The notes under the pieces: generated by a model | The model's database searches: none | What the model saw: the letters and a program-made list of their open reading frames with translations, nothing else | What the model was told of the DNA's origin: nothing | Assembly (NCBI GenBank): GCA_032768795.1 | Contig: CP136492.1 | Location: 2,232,001 to 2,296,000 of the forward strand | Source of the DNA: Tremella fuciformis | Lineage: Eukaryota > Basidiomycota > Tremellomycetes > Tremellales > Tremellaceae | Reading direction: 5' to 3' | Length of the DNA: 64,000 bases | Position numbers and translations under genes: made by a program | Shown here: piece by piece, positions 19,984 to 28,633 of the stretch | Layout of the letters: each line of letters begins with the position of its first letter | How positions within the stretch are numbered: the stretch's first letter is position 1

Positions 19984-20637
19984 TCACTCGCGACTTTGGC
20001 ATGGTTCGGGAGCGCCTCGACTCTCCGTCCGGATGCTTCGCGGGGCAGCGTGTGCGCTTGAGGGAACCGTGGTCCGACCCCACTGAGGCACATACTGTGT
20101 TGTACCAGCGCTTTCCGGGATTGAGTGACCGTCGAAAGCTCTTTGAGTAAACGTGCCAATACCGGGGACATCAGCCGGGAAACTTGGTGGTCGTGACCCT
20201 GGGACCAATAGAGCGGCATCGCTTGTCGAAGAAGAGGAAAAGTGCTCTCGTACCAAACCTGAGTACGGAGGGGGCGCGGGGTACGGAGGGGGTGCCGGGT
20301 CTGATGGGGGAGGGGGGTACGAAGGAGGCGGAGGCCGATAATGCGCCTCGTCGGTCACTGAGTGGCGTGCTCGACGATGCTGAGAGACAGGACTGACCGC
20401 GGCGTCACTCCTCAAAGGAGATAAAGAATGAGTACGTGGGGTCGGCGGTTGGTAAGGCTCCTCGTCGCTCCTTGAGAGTCGGCCGGGTTGATGATTCTGC
20501 GCCCCAGCTCTGCCATGAGATTCCTCACTGACTGGGGAAGAGAGAATAGAGCTTGAGAGCTCTCCAAGCTCCGCTAGGGCTCGCGCATTGCGGCCGTTGT
20601 CCGAGAGGCGATCGGTCAGCTCTTGGATACGTCGCAT
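19984..20637 (-). CDS. Proline-rich protein with PPPY repeats
   Basis: ATG 20637 gives 217 residues; the frame extends 12 codons further only to a TTG. The start has a short helix-like MRRIQELTDRLSDNGRNARALAELGELSSS. The middle (roughly residues 100-130) is a proline tract with PPPSYPPPP, APPPYPAPPPYSG, so three PPxY-type WW ligands in a row. The rest is Ser/Arg-rich. No membrane segment. Such clusters of PPxY recruit Nedd4/Rsp5 ubiquitin ligases in fungi; this is an inference. An upstream 5' exon cannot be excluded. Confidence 0.6.
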   Translation of the reverse strand: MRRIQELTDRLSDNGRNARALAELGELSSSILSSPVSEESHGRAGAQNHQPGRLSRSDEEPYQPPTPRTHSLSPLRSDAAVSPVSQHRRARHSVTDEAHYRPPPPSYPPPPSDPAPPPYPAPPPYSGLVREHFSSSSTSDAALLVPGSRPPSFPADVPGIGTFTQRAFDGHSIPESAGTTQYVPQWGRTTVPSSAHAAPRSIRTESRGAPEPCQSRE

Positions 20638-21117
20638 ACGTAGATGACAGACGCCGAGGATGTACAAGGACAAGAACAGAAATCAACAGTCCTGACCTTG
20701 GCAGAAAGACCGAGCGGCCCCAAAGCGGAGGCAGGTCACGGCATAGCACCGTGAGGTCGCTGTAGATAGGAAGGTTGGCGGAGCTAAAGAGACGTGCGAA
20801 GGCGGCGTGGCAGCGAACAGAACGGAACGCCCTCGGCGTGGGAAGCGAGCATGCTACAGGAGTTTATGATGTGGCGTTATGAATGCACGTTACAGATAGC
20901 CGCAAAGTCTTCAATGATATCTGGCGGCTAGACCAGCTACGTGTTTCATTCACCTGTCCATCAAACGGGCCTCCCTCTCAACACGACAGTCGCACAAGGG
21001 GTCCATGAACAATCTCCTCAAGGTTTTCAATTTCGACGGCTTGCCAAGAAGCCACTCACAGAGCGGTCCATAAGAAATGCATGTCACACCATGTTCGACA
21101 AGCGGAAAGCTCAGCGA
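20638..21117. other. Intergenic region
   Basis: Nothing recognised; only short frames. Confidence 0.4.
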
Positions 21118-21669
21118 CTATATGACTGAGGCGCAGAGGACTCGGTCGTCTCTGTGATTCGCAATGGTGTCATCTGGTGAGGGCGTGCCAGAGGCCGAGC
21201 TATGGCCAGCTGGTAAAGCCCTTGCTCGCTCGGAATGCGCTGGAAGCAAATGAGGCGCATGTGGCAGGTCCGTGCGGACCGATACAATGCTCATGGGGTC
21301 CTGGGTCTGGCCTAAAGCTGCCGATCGCCCGCAAGGTCTGGCTTGCTTCTGAGCTTGCGATTTGACGTCATCATTCTGGCTCTCTACCTTGAGGCTATAG
21401 GGAGACTGCCGTCCTGTCACGCCCAACGAGTATGCAGGAACATCGTCAAGAGTCGCGGGCTGAGCTTTGGAAGGGTTCTCCTCTGTGAACTCAGTGGGAA
21501 CGTCCACGAAAAATCGACAGTTTTCGCAGACGTTAGTGCAGTGCCACGTTTGCGGCTCCATGCACGACTCATTGCTGTCGAACAGCTCGTTCGGGGGCTC
21601 CGAAGCAGGTGCTGGCGGTGGCGGGTGCTGACTGCCGGGCTGCTCGGTGTCCTGTGGGAGTGATGGCAT
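21118..21669 (-). CDS. Disordered protein with a small Cys cluster
   Basis: ATG 21669 (context AGAATCATGCC), TAG at 21118-21120, 183 residues; the longer frame to 21759 begins with GTG. Proline-rich start, then CMEPQTWHCTNVCENCRFF (CX7CX3CX2C), which could bind a metal, a VPAYSLG motif like the PAYS of two neighbours, and a basic Ser/Ala-rich tail. No family recognised. The start context resembles that of the paralogues at 27242 and 28281 (AGAAT followed by ATGCC). Confidence 0.55.
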   Translation of the reverse strand: MPSLPQDTEQPGSQHPPPPAPASEPPNELFDSNESCMEPQTWHCTNVCENCRFFVDVPTEFTEENPSKAQPATLDDVPAYSLGVTGRQSPYSLKVESQNDDVKSQAQKQARPCGRSAALGQTQDPMSIVSVRTDLPHAPHLLPAHSERARALPAGHSSASGTPSPDDTIANHRDDRVLCASVI

Positions 21670-22427
21670 GATTCTGCTCCGAAAACTTTGACCTCTACTC
21701 GAAATCAGGTTGTCGGAGACTTGAGCAAGTGGAGAAGCAGTGAGGATAACAGTCGCCACCGCCCCACAAAGATTACTGTTGGCTGCGGGCTATGAAAGGA
21801 CAATCTGCAGCATTCGGAACAAAAAGGAAGAATGGTTCTTCTACTGGAATTCAACGCGCTTCTGCAAGCTTCCACGGCTATGCCGATTGGAGTCGTTGTA
21901 TCAGGCCCTATGGACAACGATCCCCTGTCGGACTCTACTCTTGGGGCGGGCAAAGATACATTCACAGCTGGAGATATGTATCATTCTAAATCTGCGGATC
22001 AGGGGGAAGATGTCATTTTATACAGCACTGCGTGAGGCCATTGTGTTCCGTCCTTCCCATGACATTTGTCGCGCCAAAGGAAGTGTCTGAGACGTTATCT
22101 TATGCCTTCTGATCAGACACTTGATTGTTGTTGACATCGGGTCGGCTGCCGGTCGCATTCCCGTTAAAAGGCCGAGAGCTACTTGAGGCGTTGGACTGCA
22201 CGATCTGCCCAACGCGATATAGGAGCTGTCTGAAGGGAGAAGAATGCCCCGCCACTCTGCCGGTAGGATGAGTAGCATCGGGCGCGGAGTCGTGATGGGA
22301 GATCTGGGGGAATAGATGCATATGAACATGAGCAGTTCCAGACGATACTCGAGAAGAGAACCTTCACAGGCGTTGAAAACGATGTCACTATGAGCTTCAG
22401 AGTCCGTCAACATGTCGTGCAAAATTC
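21670..22427. other. Intergenic region
   Basis: 758 bp between two minus-strand genes. No supportable gene; frames on both strands are short. Confidence 0.4.
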
Positions 22428-23604
22428 TCAGCAATCAGCTTCGGGCTGCCGTCGTGATGCAGGAGAATTGGTCGAGGAGGAGAAACGTAGTCCGCGGAGA
22501 TCTCGTATAGTGTTCGTCAAAGATACCGTTTCCCGCGCGAACTCCAGTTGGCGGCGTATACTCCTTCCTTCCACCTCCCTGAGGAGATTGTCCATTGTCC
22601 TCGGGACGGGTCGAGAAAGCTGCGGGAACATGCCTGACAGACCTGCCACGTCCCCAGGTGAAAGTGGTACTCTTGCGGTCCCCGAGACGTTTGAGTGCGA
22701 TGTAGGTGAATACGCCGGCAATGTCTCAGTGGAATGGCCTAGTGGCCCACCTAAACTTCGGTCGAGGCCAACCGTGGCCGTATACTCGGGTGGCGGATCA
22801 ATCGTGTCAGGATGATCTCCCTGTGATCTGTCGGGAGAAAGACTCTCCGTCTCGCTTGGATTGGTGAAATAGCCTCGGAGGTGACGATATCGGTCGGACA
22901 CAATCCCACCGATCCGTGACAGAACGCGGGGGAGTGGATTGTCTCTTTGCTGAGTGTCAATGTCCGGACCAGAAGGTCCGGCATGGCAGGTTGTCTCTTG
23001 GGACAGCTGCCCGGCCGAAGATTCAGAGCAGGCCTCCGAATCTCGTTTCGTTGGAGTGTTCTTCTCAGGTAGCGGTCCAGCGTGAGAAGAGGTGCAGTGC
23101 GGTGACTCATCCCCTTTCTTCGGTGCGAGGGACTCGACCTCACAAGACGGTGAACTTTCCATTTGCTGGTCATCAACAACAGTTTGCATATTTGCCGAAG
23201 GACCGATCTCCCGATCGTCTGAGTCCAAAAAAGCATTTGAAGACCGTGTAGACACCTCTCTTGCAGCCTCGACCGAGTCGTTATCCGATTCAGCCTCACC
23301 CCACCGATACAGTCCGGCCGCTGCTTCGACTGCAGAGTCCGAGTCATACTCCTGTCGGTCAGAACCCTCCGGCAGTCAGTATCGTAGCCTCAGTACTCGC
23401 AGTTTGCACTACTATCAGTGGAATTTGGCCGATCATCCGCTGCATGAACAAGTCGAGATCGTCCTGGCTCGCCACAGGCAGATCGCTGTTTCGACGTATA
23501 AGCCTTAACGCCGTACCGCTGATGTCCTCCGGAATGATCGACACGGAGACAACAGCTCCCTGGTAGTTCGACGGAAGATGGCGGCGTCGCGAGTTTTCAG
23601 ACAT
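22428..23604 (-). CDS. Disordered protein with PPEY and LPAY motifs, two exons
   Basis: Exon 1 is 23604-23397 (ATG at 23604, MSENSRRRHLPSNY), exon 2 is 23329-22428. The 67-nt intron (GTACTG...TCTGCAG) closes in phase to give 369 residues. Exon 1 has the most ordered part, including a hydrophobic stretch MIGQIPLIVVQTAIEAAAG. The rest is acidic, Ser/Pro/Thr-rich, with DPPPEYTATVG and ETLPAYSPTS about 30 residues apart, and a possible amphipathic tail helix (NLLREVEGRSIRRQLEFARETV). The paired [PL]PxY motifs resemble fungal Rsp5 adaptors, but no arrestin fold or clear membrane anchor is present. Confidence 0.62.
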
Positions 23605-24596
23605 TGTACTAGAGGATTTTGAAGAGACTACAATGTCTCACGGTGCAAAGTCGGAGAGCGGCAAGTCAGCGCAGCGGGGCAATCTGGGGAAGATAGCCAA
23701 CAGGGGGGTCTTTTTAGGCCTTTTATATGCTGTGCAAGCTGGCCGCTCTTCGTCGGGCCCACAAAGGGTGCTTAAGCACAGCATTCGTCGCTCCAACTGC
23801 CTTACGCGTGACATCATGTATGATGAGGCCAAAACGTATTTCCCTCCTTCCATACACTCAAACTAGTTGCAGCTAACCCTCCATTTGCGAAGGCAGATCG
23901 GAAGGCGGGCACCACTCGCCTGTAAACCTGGCAGGCCACCTTCGCGCACGCGTCCGAGGAGGAGGACAATGACGGGTAAGGGTTGCATGGCTGTATGTAC
24001 TCGTTTGAGAAAGTGCTGTTGGCGAGGAACCGGGACATTCCGCAAAATAGGGACAATATTTCGCCAGGCTCTATGACCAGTGCTCTGCGGTATCACCGAG
24101 GGCCCTAGGATCGTTCAGCCGCTCGGACGTCTTGCTCAAAGTCTATGAGCCGTCAAATCAGAGCGTCCTATGAACGTAAGCACGGACTACCTTGACACTG
24201 ATCCTGCCGCGGCGCGATATGCCCAACACTGAGCAGACCACCGTAGCTTAGTCGAGTAATCCGATCGCCTTTTCCTCTGAGGTCCTCCTGTCCAGATCGC
24301 CTCACAACCTCGCGAAAGCTCTTCATTTCGTGCCCCGACGGAAACATGGAGTAGCAGAGGGTCTCAGTCCCTTAGACAAGCTTGCAATCCCAATAGTCAC
24401 CGAGACTGTCCACGAGACTGTCCACATACCTCTCGGAGAGCATGACTGCACACGATGAAACAAAATCCACTCGGGCGGAGGGTGAGACTAAATGAAGGAA
24501 GAATGCATGCGCAAACAAGTCGGGCCATTGAGGGGAGACACAAACGTCGGAAGGTGAGGCGAGATGCCGATACAGTCTTGAGGCTAGTAGTCAGCT
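23605..24596. other. Intergenic region
   Basis: About 1 kb with no supportable gene. A short direct repeat (GAGACTGTCCAC twice) occurs near 24402-24427. Confidence 0.4.
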
Positions 24597-25221
24597 TTAC
24601 GGGTGAAGTTCAAGTGCCTGCGAAGGCTCAGGTCTTGACAGGACAGAACCGGAGTCAGAAGGTCTTGTCCCATGCAAAGTAGGACTAGTCGTCGACGACT
24701 GAATGGGTACGTCACGGCCATTAACAGATGATCCTTCTCCAATCTCCGAAGCCCCATTGGACCCATCCTTCTGATTGTCAATTCCGGACCAAAAGCAACA
24801 TACAGCAGAGGCTCACAGGTTTCTTCATGACGAACGGCGTATTCTTCGTGCCCTGAGTCACTTGAGTTTGCACAGTCTCCGCGATGGCTTTGCTGTCACC
24901 TGCCGCGGCACGGCTGGAGCTTGTTTTGCCTACCTCAGTGGTTTGGCGTTCGTCAACGCTGGGTGCCCGACTGTTGAACGACCTTGCTGCAGGTTCACTC
25001 GTCTCGGATGACTGCCCTGGCCGGATGGACGCCGCCGCACGCCGAGGAACGAATCGAGCTTCAATGTAGCCCGTGTCGCAGAGACGTTGGAATTCAGCGA
25101 TGTCAACGTCCTCAAATGCACGCTCTACCCCAGCCATGAGTATCTGGTGCTCTAACGAAAGCGATGACTGATTCGCAGAGCGGTTCTGCCCAGCGGGCCC
25201 TTGGTCGTCCTGACTGTTCAT
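24597..25221 (-). CDS. Small unrecognised protein, two exons
   Basis: ATG 25221. Exon 1 is 25221-24817; a 46-nt intron begins GTGAGC and ends ACAATCAG; exon 2 is 24770-24597 with TAA. The total is 192 residues. The N-terminal 60 residues look ordered (LEHQILMAGVERAFEDVDIAEFQRLCDTGYIEARFVPR), the remainder is Ser/Thr/Gln-rich. If the intron is retained, the frame stops after eleven extra residues. No family recognised. Same strand and style as the neighbouring genes. Confidence 0.6.
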
Positions 25222-26096
25222 AATGGTCTATCGTGTGTCTTGCGATCGGAGCTAAGGACAAATGCACGACGAAGCTGTTTGTACGGTTGTATTATTGGCT
25301 GGCGCAGTCTCTGCTAGGTGGCGAATGAAGAAGAAATCATGAAGCAGCTCGATTTCAAGTGAACTCGTGTGAAGAAGAGTGGTGGGTCCGGTTGTCAATT
25401 CCTTGCGCCAAAGGAGACGTTTTGGAAGGAAGCCAGCCTTGGATGTTTCTGGAGGTTGCTTCGAGCAGCTGAAGAAGGCCTGACTGCTGTCTGTGCTGCT
25501 GATGGTGGCAAGCCAGCTATGGCGCCCGGGTGAGCCAGACACAATTGGCTGTGATCAAACATCTGGCCACAAAGTAGCAACTACGCACCCTCCTCTCCTC
25601 TTATGATATCCTCACTCTGGACTGAGGAGTCACAATCGTGTTCAGGATTCTCGGTCAGAAGCTCAGATTATGTATGTGTGGCTGTGTGTGGGAGGGCGCA
25701 CAGTGGTTGGTTCGTCTCGGCGCCAGACGGACGAGGTAGAGTTGTGAGCCTCGAGGGACTTCCAAGACCTTTCTGATTGGTCAGACAGAGGGCCTCGGTT
25801 GTTGACGTCAAATTTGAAGAGATGTTCCCAGACCGAAGCATCACGCCAGATGTGACATAGGGCATGTCATCAAGAGATATGATGACTTAGGACTGGGTGT
25901 ATGAACGATGAGAAACTGACATTGCCTAGTAGAAACGTCTCATATGGCACGCCGTATTCAGAGCTCTCGCCCCGCTCAAACTGATGACAGGGGCCCGGGT
26001 GCAGAACGGTCAGTACAATGGGAGGCAGAGCGACCAAGGTAGCCTAGTCATATACATACTTGAGAACATGGATTGGATGAGGCCGTACCACCACTA
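25222..26096. other. Intergenic region
   Basis: 875 bp without a supportable gene. Confidence 0.4.
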
Positions 26097-27242
26097 CTAG
26101 GGCGAACTGGCACTCGATGGCTGATTCGGGTCCCCCGCTTCTGCCTCTGGTTCCTCTGCATGAGGTCCCCGGAGCGCGTCCAGCCTACGCTGCAGCGCCT
26201 CCATTGATCTGGCCGCTTGGTGATGCCTGTAGAACGGCAATTCGAGATCAGCGTCTGACTCTGCCATACGGCTTGGTGCCTGACGAAGCGGATCTTCCTC
26301 TGCACCAGGTACGTCAAGGGTGTCCAGCCTACGCTGCAACGCCTCTATTGACATCGCTGTTTGGCTGTGGCGGTAAAACAATGAATCGCCTCCCTCGTCT
26401 GACTCTGACATACCGCTCAGCACCCGACGAGGAGACTCTTGCTCAACACGAGGTACCTCAAGCGCGTCCATCCCACGCTGTAGCTCCTCCATGGACAAGA
26501 CCTCTTGTTGGAAGTGGTCGAATGGTGATTCGGGCCACGCATCCGACTCTGACATGTCCCTCAGCAACTGACGAAGTGACTCCTCTATGCGAGGTGCCGA
26601 GAGCGCTTCCAGCCCACGCTGCAGCACTTCCATGGAATCGACCACTTGAGAGAAGTCGCCGGGTGGTGATTCGGGCCCCGGGTCTGACTCTGACATACCG
26701 CTCAGAGCCTGACGAACCGGATTCTCCTCTGCGCGAGGTGCCGAATGGGCGTCCAGCCAGCGCCGCAGCTCCTCATGCACCGCGGCCGCTTCGTGGCGGT
26801 TGAGCGGCGCTTCGGGGTAGCGCGCACGCAGTGTCCTCGCTTGCTGCATCATTTGCTCTAAGGTGGGTCCCGTATGACTCGGATTCCCGGCGCTGTCTTG
26901 TTCAAGCTGTGTGGTTGTACGAGGACCGACAGTATGAGTGGGCGAGAGGCCCCGGATTCGTAAGATTGGCTCGCGAGGGGCTGCAGTTTCGTCGCTCTGA
27001 GCACTGGGACCGCGCTCGGAATCCTCGTCCAGCCAGTTCCAATCAGTCTGCGGAGGTGTAGGTGTGCGCGTGGCCGGGGCGCGCGGGCGCCTCGCCGCCG
27101 ACCCAGACGAGGGAGTGGCGGTGAGTTGAGAGGGACGAGACGGCAGGCCTCTACCCCGGGGGGCTGTCACGGAGGGTAGCCCGCTTCTTGGCGTCGCCGT
27201 TGAGCCGAGCTCGCCAATCTCATCCTCTCCGAGATAGGGCAT
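26097..27242 (-). CDS. Repeat-containing acidic protein, paralogue of the next gene
   Basis: Single exon, ATG 27242 (stop in frame just upstream), 381 residues. The N-terminal 110 residues are Pro/Arg/Ser/Thr-rich. The C-terminal 230 consist of about five degenerate 47-residue repeats built on SMEALQRRLDAL..PR.EE.PLRQ.LSGMSESD...SPF. The repeats look helical and coiled-coil-like with an acidic loop. The start MPYLGEDE, the GLPSRPSQLTATPSS block and EQDSAGN match the neighbour at 27679-28281 (MPFVADD, GLPTRQSSLIATRAS, EQDSSAT), and their upstream regions also match. Function unknown; the repeats suggest a protein-interaction scaffold. Confidence 0.68.
   Translation of the reverse strand: MPYLGEDEIGELGSTATPRSGLPSVTAPRGRGLPSRPSQLTATPSSGSAARRPRAPATRTPTPPQTDWNWLDEDSERGPSAQSDETAAPREPILRIRGLSPTHTVGPRTTTQLEQDSAGNPSHTGPTLEQMMQQARTLRARYPEAPLNRHEAAAVHEELRRWLDAHSAPRAEENPVRQALSGMSESDPGPESPPGDFSQVVDSMEVLQRGLEALSAPRIEESLRQLLRDMSESDAWPESPFDHFQQEVLSMEELQRGMDALEVPRVEQESPRRVLSGMSESDEGGDSLFYRHSQTAMSIEALQRRLDTLDVPGAEEDPLRQAPSRMAESDADLELPFYRHHQAARSMEALQRRLDALRGPHAEEPEAEAGDPNQPSSASSP
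26115..26810 (-). repeat. About five 141-147-bp coding repeats
   Basis: Degenerate tandem repeats encoding the 47-residue SMEALQRRLDAL...MSESD unit of the gene 26097-27242. Confidence 0.7.
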
Positions 27243-27678
27243 ATTCTTGCGAGACCGTCGCTAGGGTACTAGGGTGGTGTTCAAGGTCGAAGCAAGGTGG
27301 CGAACATACTACACCCCTGTACTTCGCGTTCCAACGACCCAGGCAAGAACAAAGGACTGCGCACTGCCACACCTGAATCGCGCACCTTCTGTTGAATGAG
27401 AGGTGGCCTGCGACTTCCAAAGTCTCAGACCATTCGTGACTGCTATACAAGGTGTTGCGCGGGATGCTCTGAACGGTTGTTCTGAGCCTAACGGCTTGGA
27501 CATAAGTGCGGACGAGAAGAACGTGGAGAGTTGTTATAGTGACGTGTCATAGACCCAGCCAGGTAAGATCAATTGACCTTACATCGCCTAAGCGAGGCAG
27601 GTGTATGCATGGTAGCTTGGTGAACAGATACAGGAAGGACGTGGACGGTATCAGACAGTACGAATGAAACTCAGGCTG
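27243..27678. other. Spacer with a promoter segment shared with the paralogue
   Basis: About 90-130 bp upstream of the ATG at 27242 is a segment (GTTCCAACGACCCAGGCAAG, then ACAAAGGACTGCGCACTGCC) that closely matches the segment upstream of the start at 28281 (GTTCCAGTCATCCATGCAAG, then ATCAAAGGACCGCACTGCC). Confidence 0.55.
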
Positions 27679-28281
27679 CTACCACTCGGGCTCCCTCATC
27701 CGCTCAATGGCGCGGGCCATTTCCGCCCGTGCATCGGCTTCCATCAATTCACGAAGTATGGCATCCTGTTCGGGGGGAATCTCAACTCTCTCGCTCCCCG
27801 CAGTGCTCCTCATACGCTCGATCCGCTCCAACAAAGCAACGAGCTCCTTCCGGGGGCGAGACCGAATCTCGCTGGAGGGGCAAACGACCGTCGTCGATCC
27901 AACTCCGGTCGCGGAGCTGTCTTGTTCAGAACCTGTGGCCACAATAGGACGTGACCCTCCGGGCAGGCGGGAGCCCACAGGTGTCCTATGCGCTTGGGGG
28001 AGTACGTGTCCGGTTTCTTGCGCGCCAGAAGCGCGCGCTGGGGGATCGAGGTAGTCCCCATATGTGCGTGTTGGCTCGGGCGGGACGCTAGCGCTCTGCC
28101 TCCTCGTCCCAGACCTAGATACAGACTCAGACGCACGAGTGGCGATGAGGCTGGACTGCCGGGTTGGAAGGCCACTGTCGGCGGTCGAGACATGCGGCCC
28201 AGCTCCTAATACCGTTGGCGATGAGGACGTGTTTCCATCTTCCTCCGGCTGAAACGTGGCGTCGTCTGCGACAAAGGGCAT
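27679..28281 (-). CDS. Disordered protein, paralogue of the repeat-containing neighbour
   Basis: ATG 28281 gives 200 residues. The frame also reaches an ATG at 28392, but the start at 28281 has the same CAAGAAT-ATG-CCC context as the paralogue and was preferred. N-terminal half Ser/Thr/Arg-rich with GLPTRQSSLIATRAS; C-terminal helix-forming segment RPRKELVALLERIERMRS and EMARAIERMREPEW, which corresponds loosely to the repeat helices next door. No repeats here. No known domain. Confidence 0.6.
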   Translation of the reverse strand: MPFVADDATFQPEEDGNTSSSPTVLGAGPHVSTADSGLPTRQSSLIATRASESVSRSGTRRQSASVPPEPTRTYGDYLDPPARASGAQETGHVLPQAHRTPVGSRLPGGSRPIVATGSEQDSSATGVGSTTVVCPSSEIRSRPRKELVALLERIERMRSTAGSERVEIPPEQDAILRELMEADARAEMARAIERMREPEW

Positions 28282-28633
28282 ATTCTTGAATACTCGACTC
28301 ACTTGGGCCTGGATATGGTATGAGGTTAAGAGGAAGAGGAGGAGCGGGTGTGATACTGCTCTTTGTTCGAGGAGAACGTTCCAGTCATCCATGCAAGATC
28401 AAAGGACCGCACTGCCCCATCGCTTGCCTTGGGCGTTGTGGAGCCATTCGCAGCCACTCGATGAAAACGGACAAGACCGCCACATCCAGATCCGCCACAT
28501 CCAGATCTGCTTATGCTAGCCAGGATTCAATGCATTGTGTAACGTGTCAGATCCGCAAACCAATGATATATCTATATGTAGCTCCTCTTCTCCGCATCCA
28601 CACTCCGCCAGGCCGCCAGGCCGCAAGAGAGAC
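28282..28633. other. Spacer with a promoter segment
   Basis: Upstream region of the gene at 28281, containing the segment shared with its paralogue, and the 3' end of the PTM1-like gene. TCCGCCACATCCAGA is nearly repeated at 28477-28510. Confidence 0.4.
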
